From NCBI RefSeq assembly GCF_049739465.1, contig NZ_JBMHHY010000026.1:1-64000 (forward strand): a DNA stretch of 64,000 bases, in the 5' to 3' direction. How positions within the stretch are numbered: position 1 is the stretch's first letter; each line of letters starts with the position of its first letter. A program made the translations under genes and the position numbers. Positions 24,830-32,743 of the stretch are shown one piece after another. Origin of the DNA: Embleya sp049739465 (GTDB taxonomy: Bacteria > Actinomycetota > Actinomycetes > Streptomycetales > Streptomycetaceae). The notes beneath the pieces were generated by a model. The model saw only the letters and a list, made by a program, of their open reading frames with translations. It was not told the origin of the DNA and made no database searches.

Positions 24830-25693
24830 TCAGGCGGTGGTCGGCCGCCGGAAGGCGTCGGCGTTGCGCGCGCACCAGTCGGCGAACGTTCGTGGCCCGC
24901 GTCCGAGCAGCCGCTCCACGGTGTCGGTGCGAAACCCGACGGTGTCGGCGCGCATGAGCGTGAACCCCTCCGTGATGGCGTCGGCAAGCGCCTGGGGTGC
25001 TCCGTCGGGGAAGCGGGACCGGACGGCTTGAGCCGGTGTGGCCGCCGCACGGACCTCGATGTCGCGGCCCACCGCCTCGGCGATGATCCGAACCTGCTCG
25101 GTGACGGTGAGCGCCTCGTTGCCGGTGAGGGCGTACTCCTCACCTTGGTGGCCGTTTTCGGTGAGGACGAGGGCGGCGACGGCGGCGATGTCGGCGGGGT
25201 CGATCGGCGCGAAACGGCCCGGGCCGACAGGGTCGAGGACATAGCCTTCCGCGCGGATGGTGGGCGCCCATTCGAGGGCGTTGGTCGTGAAACCGCCGGG
25301 TCGCAGGATCGTGGCGGGTATGCCGGAGCCGCAGACGATCTCTTCGCGCTGGTGGTGCCAGCGGCCCATCGCGGGCATCGGGTCGCCGATGACGTTGATG
25401 GACGACAGGTGCACGATGTGGCTCACCCCGGCTGCTTTCGCGGCGGAGACGGCATGGGCGGTATGGGCGGTTCCGATGCCCGGTGTGAGCAGGAACAGTT
25501 CGTCGACGCCGTCGAAGGCGGGCGTCAGTGTCGCAGGCTCCCCCAGGTCGCCGACGACGCGTTCGGCGCGCTCGGGCAGTGTGGCGGCACGGGCGGGGTC
25601 GCGGACGAGGATGCGGAGCTTGGCGCCCTTCGCGTCGAGCTCGCGGACGAGCTCGCGGCCGATGTTTCCGGTGGCTCCGGTGACCAGTATCAT
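24830..25693 (-). CDS. NmrA-like NAD(P)-binding protein (SDR atypical)
   Basis: The product has 287 residues from ATG at 25693 with GGAG just upstream. The motif is VTGATGNIGRELVRELDAKG; later come HLSSINVIGDPMPAMGRWHH and ATILRPGGFTTNALEW. It lacks the Tyr-x3-Lys of classical SDRs, as usual for NmrA/QOR2-like redox sensors and reductases. It is divergent from a MarR gene across a region with repeated TTAGCC half sites, so it is probably the MarR target. Confidence 0.88.
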   Translation of the reverse strand: MILVTGATGNIGRELVRELDAKGAKLRILVRDPARAATLPERAERVVGDLGEPATLTPAFDGVDELFLLTPGIGTAHTAHAVSAAKAAGVSHIVHLSSINVIGDPMPAMGRWHHQREEIVCGSGIPATILRPGGFTTNALEWAPTIRAEGYVLDPVGPGRFAPIDPADIAAVAALVLTENGHQGEEYALTGNEALTVTEQVRIIAEAVGRDIEVRAAATPAQAVRSRFPDGAPQALADAITEGFTLMRADTVGFRTDTVERLLGRGPRTFADWCARNADAFRRPTTA

Positions 25694-25705
25694 CAGACTC
25701 CCTAG

Positions 25706-25763
25706 AGACGTTAGCCGTCTAACGATTGCCTTGAAGACGTTAGCCAGTAAATGATTAGCCGTC
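25706..25763. promoter_or_regulatory. MarR-type operator region with TTAGCC repeats
   Basis: The inverted repeat CGTTAG-CCGT-CTAACG lies at 25709-25724. Further TTAGCC half sites are at about 25740 (ACGTTAGCC) and 25755 (ATTAGCCGTC). All lie between the divergent NmrA and MarR genes. Confidence 0.6.
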
Positions 25764-25819
25764 AATCGACCTTGCCGGCGGCCTGATCGGCTGGTTCCGC
25801 ACATCCACCGGAGGCCGCG

Positions 25820-26275
25820 ATGCCCGAGTTCCTGGACCTGCACGGCCGAACGTCCAAGGTGCTCCGGGCCCTGGCCGAGGGCGCCATGCGGCGCCATGGG
25901 CTGCACCTGGGACAGAACCTCCTGCTCGCGGCTCTGTGGGAACAGGACGGAAGCACACCAGGCGAGGTCGCCGCCGCCCTGAACGTCACGACGCCCACCG
26001 TCGTCAAGATGGCCACTCGGATGACCACCGCCGGACTGCTGACGCGCAGCCGCGACGACCGGGACAACCGCCTCGTACGGCTCTGGCTCACCGACGCGGG
26101 GCGTGCGCTGCAGGAACCGGTCGAGGCGGAACGGCGATTCATGGAGGAGAAGGTCACCGCGAACCTCACCGAAACCGAACGAGAGGCCCTCTTGAGCGCG
26201 CTGGCGAAGATCCACCGGTCGGCGAGTGAACTACTGGGCGCGCCCATCAACCACGTCGACTCGACCAACGCCTGA
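25820..26275 (+). CDS. MarR-family regulator
   Basis: The product has 151 residues. The winged HTH is visible in GEVAAALNVTTPTVVKMATR with the wing in SRDDRDNRLVRLWLTDAGRA. ATG at 25820 follows GGAGGCC. Divergence from the NmrA-like reductase suggests ligand- or redox-responsive control of that gene. Confidence 0.9.
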   Translation: MPEFLDLHGRTSKVLRALAEGAMRRHGLHLGQNLLLAALWEQDGSTPGEVAAALNVTTPTVVKMATRMTTAGLLTRSRDDRDNRLVRLWLTDAGRALQEPVEAERRFMEEKVTANLTETEREALLSALAKIHRSASELLGAPINHVDSTNA

Positions 26276-26663
26276 CACTTCCGCGCCCACTACCCGGCCG
26301 GCTCCGACCCGTTCGAGGACAGGAGCCGGCCCACCGGCGGCTTCGCGAGCCCCCCGAGGATGCCTTGGACTGTGCGCGCGGCTGTGCCTATCGACTGGTG
26401 TCCGGGTTCCTTGAACCGACAGCGCCCGGCATGCAGCCCACACCGGAGGCCGAGGCCGGCAAGTTACGGTCCAAGCCAACGGGTGGCGAGCACTTCGCTC
26501 ACCGGCTCTTTCGAAGCGATTGCTGGGCGTCCAGCCCCGCGTGGCGAACACGCTGAACGACACGCTTCGCGCGCGTGATGTACAGGTCATCCGTCTCATC
26601 GACGCCGTACGAGTCGAGTGGCAAGCCCAGACCCACGAGCCGGGTACCTGACTGGCCGCGGAG
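26276..26663. other. Non-coding stretch
   Basis: About 390 bases between the MarR gene and a convergent DUF397 gene. Nothing recognisable; base composition is slightly less GC-rich than average. Confidence 0.4.
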
Positions 26664-26846
26664 CTATCGCAGCGAAGCCAAGAAGTCAGCCCATTGTCCT
26701 TTGCCAAAGCCGATGTTCGACCCCTCAGGAACCTTCGAGTCCCGCGCCGCAACCTCCGCAGCGGCCGGCGCGATCTCGACACACGACCCGTCATCCACAC
26801 TTCGGCTGGACTTGCGCCACTGAAGCTTCCCGGCTTTTTTGGCCAC
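26664..26846 (-). CDS. DUF397 small protein
   Basis: The product has 60 residues from GTG at 26846 (VAKKAGKLQWRKSSRSVDDG). It shows the DUF397 pattern: LQWRKSSRS, the central CVEIAP, VAARDSKVPEG and a Trp-containing C-terminal helix (WADFLASLR). A TTG 12 codons upstream is an alternative start. Unlike most DUF397 genes it is not directly attached to an XRE regulator; the nearest one is about 500 bases upstream and already has its own DUF397 partner. Confidence 0.8.
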   Translation of the reverse strand: MAKKAGKLQWRKSSRSVDDGSCVEIAPAAAEVAARDSKVPEGSNIGFGKGQWADFLASLR

Positions 26847-27135
26847 GGTTCCCCCAAAATCCTGCGCACCGATGAAGTGCAACTCGCCGCATTGCCATCA
26901 CTCACGCACATGGACGAAAGCCCCGGCAGGCGCCCGACTGAACGTCCTCATCACGCTTCACTCACGTCGATGGCCACGCCAAGTTTGTTCCGTACGTGAC
27001 GATACCGCTACCGAAGATCCTTGGGGACCCTTAAACCAAGATCACATATAGACCCACACGGGAGGCTTCGAAACGTTGCCGGAGCATGCAGCCGGAGAGT
27101 AGAAATCCCTTCGAAATAGAAGCATTCAGTTCACG

Positions 27136-27327
27136 CTACTTAAACGCACCGAGAAACGTCTCCCATGCACTTCCGCTGAACGCGAAGACAGGGCCCCGGA
27201 CAAACTTCGAGTCGCGTGCGACAACGTAGCGCCCAGCCAGGGCAGCCTCCACGCAGGCGTGATCCGCATTGGAGTAAGAAGCCTTCCTGAAAGCGCCTAT
27301 CGACTCGGATTTGCGCGCGACGCTCAT
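27136..27327 (-). CDS. DUF397 small protein, partner of the XRE gene
   Basis: The product has 63 residues (FRKASYSNADHACVEAALAG, VARDSKFVRGPVFAFSGSAW, ETFLGAFK). The DUF397 elements are weaker than in the copy at 26664 but the order is preserved. ATG at 27327 overlaps the XRE stop by four bases, the standard XRE-DUF397 arrangement in Streptomyces, where such pairs resemble the BldB/AbaA accessory regulators. Confidence 0.82.
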   Translation of the reverse strand: MSVARKSESIGAFRKASYSNADHACVEAALAGRYVVARDSKFVRGPVFAFSGSAWETFLGAFK

Positions 27328-28193
27328 CTGCTCTCCAGTTTTCGGATGTGCTTCTCAACGAATGCCAAGGTGTCTTGAGCCGAGAGCGCGGCTCGCTTCA
27401 GACGCTTGACGTGACGATCGATTTCCCGCAGATCACGAGGCTCTTCACTGATGGACCGCCGACCGACGACCGCATCCTGAACCAAGATCTTCGGAGCGTT
27501 GATGGCGTCGAACTGGAACACCGTGAACCCGGATCCCAGCGTTGCCGTAGCCAGCGTTTCGAAAGGGATCATATGTAGCTCCACATTTTCGAACCGCCCG
27601 ATCCGCACAAGGTGATCGAACTGCTCGATCATGGTGGCCCTGCTTTTGACATGCATATGCAGGGCCGACTCGGTGAAGAAGCCCGTGAAGTGCAGCCGTT
27701 CGGGACCAAAAATCCTGCTCTGGCTTCGCTTCACACGCACCGTGGCATGAGCTTCCAGACGATCTTCGTCCTGCATACCCCAAGCCGCAGTCAAAGCGTA
27801 CGCATACTCTTCGGTCTGCACGAGACCGTTCAGTCCCTGAGGCTGGTACTCGACGACGGCCGCAGCGGCATGCTCCAACTCGATGTAATCGCGATACGAA
27901 GCGCTGATCTCGTTCTCGAACTCACTCCACCAATGCCCATCGCCAGGCTCGTCCCGAACACTGCGCTCGAACAGGTCGACGAGCCGTTTCCGCTCATCCC
28001 CCTGGACTCGGTACAGGTCGAGCAGCTTCGTCAGGTTGTCGTTGTTGACGGCCCGCTTGGCATTCTCCATGCGGTTCACCAACGGCTCCGACACTCCGAG
28101 CGCCTCAGCCACCTGCTTCCCGGTGAGCGCCGACTTCTTCCGCAACATCTTGAGCTCGTCGGCAAGTTGGCGCTTCTCCAGCGTCAGCAACAT
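27324..28193 (-). CDS. XRE-family regulator with DUF5753-type C-terminus
   Basis: The product has 289 residues from ATG at 28193 with GGGAGG five bases upstream. The N-terminal HTH is LTGKQVAEALGVSEPLVNRM. The remainder matches the large sensor-like domain of Streptomyces XRE/DUF397 regulators (YIELEHAAAAVVEYQPQGLN, VQTEEYAYAL, RFENVELHMIPFETLATATL). GC content is lower than in flanking genes. The divergent RsbW-like ATPase completes a recurrent XRE-DUF397-ATPase module. Confidence 0.88.
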   Translation of the reverse strand: MLLTLEKRQLADELKMLRKKSALTGKQVAEALGVSEPLVNRMENAKRAVNNDNLTKLLDLYRVQGDERKRLVDLFERSVRDEPGDGHWWSEFENEISASYRDYIELEHAAAAVVEYQPQGLNGLVQTEEYAYALTAAWGMQDEDRLEAHATVRVKRSQSRIFGPERLHFTGFFTESALHMHVKSRATMIEQFDHLVRIGRFENVELHMIPFETLATATLGSGFTVFQFDAINAPKILVQDAVVGRRSISEEPRDLREIDRHVKRLKRAALSAQDTLAFVEKHIRKLESR

Positions 28194-28275
28194 CGAACCT
28201 CCCGGCCCCAGTCTGCTACGGCACACCCTCGTACCGCGAGGCGCCCAGCGGGCCTACCAAGCAGACTTGCCAAAT

Positions 28276-28319
28276 TGCCAGAAAGAGAGGACGGTATCTG
28301 GCAGATCACCTACAGTGAT
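28276..28319. promoter_or_regulatory. Inverted repeats between XRE and ATPase genes
   Basis: TGCCAGA and TCTGGCA (28276-28303) form a 7-bp inverted repeat with a 14-base spacer. ATCAC-CTACA-GTGAT (28305-28319) is a second one. They lie in the divergent promoter region and are candidate sites for the XRE regulator. Confidence 0.45.
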
Positions 28320-28494
28320 TCTACTAACCCACTCAGTGGGCATGCTCACGCCGCTCTCCACGCAGCCCAGCGCCCTGCCGGGACGGCGCACGACTGGCGT
28401 ACCGCAATCCCTTCGCCGGGTTCGGCCGCCAAGAGCCCGCCCACCCGCCACCAGAAAACTGCATCCACCATCCCGGCGTCACATGGGAGTCACC

Positions 28495-28950
28495 ATGCTG
28501 CCGACCACCCTCAAACGGGACTTCCCGCTGACCGACATCTCCGTGAAGCTCGCGCGTGATTGCGTGCGGCGGTTTTGTGCGGATCGGCGGATCCCCGCTC
28601 ATGCCACCGACTCGGCCGCGCTGATTGCCACCGAGTTGGCGACCAACGCGGTGCGACACGCGCAACGGGCCGCCACGCGCGCCGAGTTCACGGTGATCCT
28701 GACCCTCTGCGGCCGGCAACTCGACATCGCGGTGTGGGACTACCTGCCCTCGCCCTGCCCCAAACTGCGGGCGCTCGCGGACGTTCCGCTCGACGCCCGA
28801 AGCGGCCGGGGCCTCGCCCTCGTACAGACCGACGCGGCCGGATTCACCTGGTCTCGCACGGCCACCGGCAAGCTCGTCTCCGCCTGGATCGAGGTCGCCG
28901 CCGAATGCCCGACCCAGGTGCCCATCGGCGAGCAGCCGTCACTCTTCTGA
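28495..28950 (+). CDS. RsbW-like serine/histidine kinase-type ATPase
   Basis: The product has 151 residues from ATG at 28495 (GGAG five bases before). HATPase motifs are present: N-box ALIATELATNAVRHA, then LDIAVWDY (G1-like, D) and SGRGLALVQT (G2). Such proteins act as anti-sigma or partner kinases in Streptomyces. An XRE-DUF397 pair is divergent from it, a common context. Confidence 0.88.
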   Translation: MLPTTLKRDFPLTDISVKLARDCVRRFCADRRIPAHATDSAALIATELATNAVRHAQRAATRAEFTVILTLCGRQLDIAVWDYLPSPCPKLRALADVPLDARSGRGLALVQTDAAGFTWSRTATGKLVSAWIEVAAECPTQVPIGEQPSLF

Positions 28951-29055
28951 ACCACACGCCACACACGGGACCGGGCTCACTCCCTGCCGACACGGGAGCA
29001 GGGCAGTCCCAACTCACACCCCAACTCCCTTCATGCAAAAAGGAGTTCATTCGCC

Positions 29056-29484
29056 ATGCACTACCTGCTGAAGCCCACCCGGGTCGCAGCCGCCGATCCC
29101 CCCAACCGCAATCCTTACGCCCCCTACCTCGCCGCCGCCGGCGAAACGTTCGACGTGATCGAAGTCGACGAACGCCTCGGCCGCGCCACCCTCGACGTCC
29201 TGCGCGCACGCGGCATCGACCCCGGCCCGGTCATCTTCGACCGCCGCCACCGCCGAATCGGCTTCCTCGTACCGCCCGACGCCACCCACACCCTCCCGAC
29301 CCGCGAACGCCGAACCGGCCCCCGCCATCACGGCCACGGCTCCTGGATCACCATCCCCCAACCGAACGCCCTCCCCGGCGACCCCCTCATCTGGCTCGTG
29401 GCACCACCCGACGACGACACCCGAACCCCATGCACCCTGCGCTGCGTCCGGCGCGCGATCCAAGAAGCGGCCCGAGCCCTCTGA
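29056..29484 (+). CDS. Hypothetical protein downstream of the ATPase gene
   Basis: The product has 142 residues from ATG at 29056, with AAGGAG upstream. It has GC-rich coding bias and composition of a soluble protein (YLAAAGETFDVIEVDERLGR; RRHRRIGFLVPPDATHTLPT; HGSWITIPQPNALPGDPLIW). The alternation of short beta-strand-like segments with W-I-x-I-P recalls small Streptomyces proteins found beside RsbW-like genes. I know no function. Confidence 0.7.
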   Translation: MHYLLKPTRVAAADPPNRNPYAPYLAAAGETFDVIEVDERLGRATLDVLRARGIDPGPVIFDRRHRRIGFLVPPDATHTLPTRERRTGPRHHGHGSWITIPQPNALPGDPLIWLVAPPDDDTRTPCTLRCVRRAIQEAARAL

Positions 29485-29888
29485 CCCACCCTCGAACCGG
29501 TCACCATCCATCTCGCCATCCGACCCATCAAGTCGGCGCATCGGACACATCACCCTGAAGCCCAAGACAGCCCAACTGGACTCGAGCACACAACAGTTCG
29601 CCCGATACCGACCACATCGAAGCCCAACCACCGCGGATACCCGCGCGGCAGTCTCGGGACGACAAGCCGACCTCAACCGCCAAGCGCACACGCACGCAAG
29701 CCATCCGCAAGTCGGCCACAGCGCCACCGCAAGGTCGCACCGGCGGCCGGTGGCCCGGGCGGCCCGGCGGCTCCACAGCCGGGAGGCAAGTCCGCCACGC
29801 GGCCGAATCCGTACCACCCCCGCGCCCGGTTCCTCGTCCGCCACGCGGAAGCCCGGCCGCACCACCAGGGCCGGGCCATCCTCGGCAA
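29485..29888. other. Non-coding stretch between convergent genes
   Basis: About 400 bases. Frames are open but repetitive in composition, and no conserved motif or hairpin stands out. Confidence 0.4.
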
Positions 29889-30392
29889 TCAGCCCTCCGC
29901 CAGCGCCTGCTTCCAGACCGGGCTGTCGAAGTAGTGGTTGTCGTACTGCTCGGAGCTGTCCCGGATGTCCTGGATGGTGGCCTCGCCGCGGTACACACGC
30001 TCCAGCAGGCGGTAGTAGTCGAAGCGGTCCATGCCGGGGGTGAACACCACGAGCATCTCGGCCTCGACGCCCGGAGCCGGCGCGAACGCGTGCGGCACGG
30101 TCGGCGGGACGGTCAGGAAGTCGCCGGTACCCAGGTTCACGATCTTGTCGTCGAGCAGGATCCGCATCTCGCCCTCCAGCACCAGGAACATCTCGGTCGC
30201 CTTGGTGTGGAAGTGCGCCGGCGCCCCGGGCGAGCCCTTCTTGAAGGTGGCCTTGTTCGCGGTCAGCGCGCCGCCGGTGGCGCCGGAGTCGGCGAGCAGG
30301 GTGATCAGGCTGAGCGCACCGTCCTGGATGTTCTCGGCGTTCGCGGCGCGGACGAGAACGGGGCTCTGCGGCTGCTGGGTGCTGGCGTTCAT
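29889..30392 (-). CDS. Cupin domain protein
   Basis: The product has 167 residues from ATG at 30392, preceded by AAGGAG. The cupin metal motifs are visible: PAHFHTKATEMFLVLEGE (His, His, Glu) and DFLTVPPTVPHAFAPAPG (second motif with His). It is a single-domain beta-barrel protein, perhaps a dioxygenase, isomerase or small-molecule binder. A run of ACCGGC repeats lies just upstream. Confidence 0.88.
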   Translation of the reverse strand: MNASTQQPQSPVLVRAANAENIQDGALSLITLLADSGATGGALTANKATFKKGSPGAPAHFHTKATEMFLVLEGEMRILLDDKIVNLGTGDFLTVPPTVPHAFAPAPGVEAEMLVVFTPGMDRFDYYRLLERVYRGEATIQDIRDSSEQYDNHYFDSPVWKQALAEG

Positions 30393-30413
30393 GCGGGCTC
30401 TCCTTGACTGTGG

Positions 30414-30470
30414 CTACCGGCCTACCGGCCTACCGGCTCACCGGCTCACCGGCCTACCGGTTCACCGGCT
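30414..30470. repeat. Tandem YACCGGC repeats upstream of the cupin gene
   Basis: Seven to eight imperfect copies of an 8-10 base unit (CTACCGGC, CTCACCGG) stand head to tail, only 22 bases before the cupin start. Confidence 0.8.
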
Positions 30471-30795
30471 TCGTGCCGGTCGCCGTCGTGCTGACAAGGA
30501 CAAATCTAAGCCCGCGATAGACCCACCAAGGGGTGCATTCCACTGCCATTTCGATGGGTCAATTCCACCGAGACCGGCGCCCGCCCCCACCTCCGCACGC
30601 GCCGCCGACCCGACCTACGCCACGGTGCGAAGCAGCCCACATCACGGGCGCTTTCAGCCACTCGATCGCCCGGCTGGACGTGCGCGCGGAACCCGATCGT
30701 GCTCAGCCTGCCCGCGATGCCGGGTCGGTACTGGCCGAGTGGAAAGCGCCTCGCAAAGCGCTTCGCACGGCGCGTCGCAATCCGGGTTCCCGGAT

Positions 30796-30810
30796 ATGAC
30801 GATCCGTCAA
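30796..30810. promoter_or_regulatory. Operator-like palindrome ATGACGATCCGTCAA
   Basis: This matches CTGAC-N5-GTCAG with two outer mismatches. It covers the stop codon of the minus-strand SDR gene. Confidence 0.4.
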
Positions 30811-31586
30811 ACCCCGTACCCACCATCCACATCCAACTTCTGCCCGCTGATGAAACCCGCCCGGTCGGAAGCCAGGAAGCAGACCGCCTCGGCGATGTCC
30901 GCCGCGCGCCCGAACCGCCGCAACGGGATGTTGCCGCGCGCCACGTCCAACGCGCGCTCGTCCAGGTCGCCGCTGTCGATCAGCCGCGCCGCCATCCCGT
31001 CGGTGAGCATCCCGGGCCCGACGCTGTTCGCCCGCACCCCGAACCGCCCCTCCTCCGCCGCGATCCCGCGCACGATCGCCTCGACCGCGCTCTTCGTACA
31101 GGACGACAAGCCGTCCCGCACCGGAAACCGACTCGTGGCCGCCGTGGTGACCGCGACCAGGCTGCCGTTGCCCGCCGCGCGCAGATGCGGCAGCGCCGGG
31201 TGCACCAGGTTGAAGAACGCGGCGGCGTCGCCGTCGAGTTGCTCGCGATACTGGGCCGGCGTCACTCGACTCAGATGCAGCATCGGTACATGCGGCCCGG
31301 ACGCGTACACCACGGTATGCACCCCGCCGAACTCCACCGCCGCCGCAGCCACGAACTCGGCCACGGCGCCCGCGTCCGTCAGATCGACCCGCCACGCGCG
31401 CGCCCGCCGGCCGTACTCGGTCCGCGCCTCCTCGGCCACCGCCTCGGTCGCCGCGGCCCCGTTCCGATACGTCACCGCCAGGTCCGCCCCGCGCGCGGCG
31501 AACATCCGACAGATCGCCGCACCGATCCCGCCCCCGGCCCCGACGACCACGACCGCCCCGGCTCGACCCGCGAAATCGTGTTCCAC
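30807..31586 (-). CDS. SDR-family protein lacking the catalytic Tyr
   Basis: The product has 259 residues from GTG at 31586 with GGGAG upstream. The cofactor loop is VVVVGAGGGIGAAI, and the Gly-rich end is FISGQKLDVDGGYG. Where active SDRs have Tyr-x3-Lys this protein reads DGLSSCTKSAVEA: Lys is kept but Tyr is replaced by Ser. It may be a non-canonical enzyme or a binding protein. The CTGAC palindromes at 31619 (promoter) and 30796 (3' end) bracket it. Confidence 0.85.
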   Translation of the reverse strand: MEHDFAGRAGAVVVVGAGGGIGAAICRMFAARGADLAVTYRNGAAATEAVAEEARTEYGRRARAWRVDLTDAGAVAEFVAAAAVEFGGVHTVVYASGPHVPMLHLSRVTPAQYREQLDGDAAAFFNLVHPALPHLRAAGNGSLVAVTTAATSRFPVRDGLSSCTKSAVEAIVRGIAAEEGRFGVRANSVGPGMLTDGMAARLIDSGDLDERALDVARGNIPLRRFGRAADIAEAVCFLASDRAGFISGQKLDVDGGYGV

Positions 31587-31618
31587 GACTGGCTCCCTGC
31601 TGTGCGACCCACACTGAT

Positions 31619-31633
31619 CTGACGATCAGTCAG
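31619..31633. promoter_or_regulatory. Operator-like palindrome CTGACGATCAGTCAG
   Basis: This is a perfect CTGAC-N5-GTCAG site 33 bases upstream of the SDR start at 31586 on the minus strand. Confidence 0.65.
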
Positions 31634-31856
31634 GAATATCCGCAGACCCCACACCTGTCAATGGATCCGCCCAGGTCATCGCCACAACGCGCGAACCCGA
31701 AGCCCCCCTGAATCTCGGCCCGCCGCTCCGGCCAGTCCGGCCACCCCCGAACCGCGCAGCCCACAGCAGGCACGCACACCCACTCACCCGCCCGCCCGCC
31801 CGCCGGCCCGCCCGTCGAACCGACCCCCTCCATCCCCCCTCCCATGCAAAATCCCT

Positions 31857-31875
31857 TTGCAAAGCTTCTTTGCAA
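31857..31875. promoter_or_regulatory. ArsR-type operator TTGCAAAG-CTT-CTTTGCAA
   Basis: A perfect inverted repeat with 8-bp arms and a 3-base spacer lies 28 bases upstream of the GTG of the ArsR-like gene. Position and symmetry suggest autorepression. Confidence 0.7.
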
Positions 31876-31903
31876 CTTCCCCCCAGCCCCATAAGCTCGA
31901 TAC

Positions 31904-32548
31904 GTGACCACGCCACAGCCCGAGCGCCAGGAGATCACCGACCTGGACGCGCTGCGCCTACTCGCGCACCCCCTGCGCTACCGGATCGCCAGGGCGCTGC
32001 GCGACGGCCCCGCCACCTCGACCACCCTGGGCCGCGCCCTGGGCCTGAGCAGCGGGCTGGCGAGCTACCACCTGCGGCAGTTGGCCCAGCACGGCTTCAT
32101 CGAGGAGGCGCCCGAACTCGCCAAGGGCCGCGAACGCTGGTGGCGCGCGATCAAAACGGACCGCCGCTTTCCGCCGCGCAGTGCACAGACCACCGAAATG
32201 CGGGCCGTCTTCGACGAGATGACCCGCCTCGACCTCGCCGCCGACCTCGAACAACTGGCCCGGCTACGGATCGAGGGCACCGACCTGCCCGGCGATTGGG
32301 CCGACGCGGTGCCGTTCTCGCACAGCGAGATCAACGTGACCTTCGACGAACTCCTCGAATTCTTCGAGGAGTACATCGCCCTGCTCTACCGCTACAAACG
32401 CGCCTCCGAGGACACCCCACCCGAGGCCCGCACCGTACTGACCCGCTTCTTCGCCTACCCGGAGCCCTCCGAGCCCGCACCGGAGCGCGCACCAAAAGCC
32501 GCACCAGAGACCCCGTCCGCCCAGGACGAGCCCCCTACCAACACCTGA
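31904..32548 (+). CDS. ArsR-like winged-helix regulator
   Basis: The product has 214 residues from GTG at 31904. The winged HTH is near residues 17-75 (LLAHPLRYRIARALRDGPAT, LGRALGLSSGLASYHLRQLA, then HGFIEEAP). The rest resembles the C-terminal extension of DUF-linked HTH_20 regulators, and the last ~45 residues are Pro/Glu/Ala-rich. No ribosome-binding site is obvious. It is followed on the same strand by an MMPL transporter, which it probably controls. Confidence 0.88.
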   Translation: MTTPQPERQEITDLDALRLLAHPLRYRIARALRDGPATSTTLGRALGLSSGLASYHLRQLAQHGFIEEAPELAKGRERWWRAIKTDRRFPPRSAQTTEMRAVFDEMTRLDLAADLEQLARLRIEGTDLPGDWADAVPFSHSEINVTFDELLEFFEEYIALLYRYKRASEDTPPEARTVLTRFFAYPEPSEPAPERAPKAAPETPSAQDEPPTNT

Positions 32549-32636
32549 CCGAACCGAACCGAACCGACCGAACCGAACCCCACCCAGCGCCACCCCAGCG
32601 CCACCCCGGCACCACCCCGGCCCCACCAACGACTCC

Positions 32637-32664
32637 GGGCCGTCGAGTTGCAGCTCGACGGCCC
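32637..32664. terminator. Perfect hairpin between ArsR and MMPL genes
   Basis: The arms GGGCCGTCGAG and CTCGACGGCCC (11 bp) enclose the loop TTGCAG. It could terminate the ArsR transcript or attenuate MMPL expression. A CCGAA pentanucleotide repeat lies before it at about 32548-32580. Confidence 0.65.
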
Positions 32665-32743
32665 GGATGGCGGAGGCCGCACCCCACGTCCGCGAGGACG
32701 TGTCTTCACGCGCGCGCCCATCCATCCACGAGGAGAACATCCC

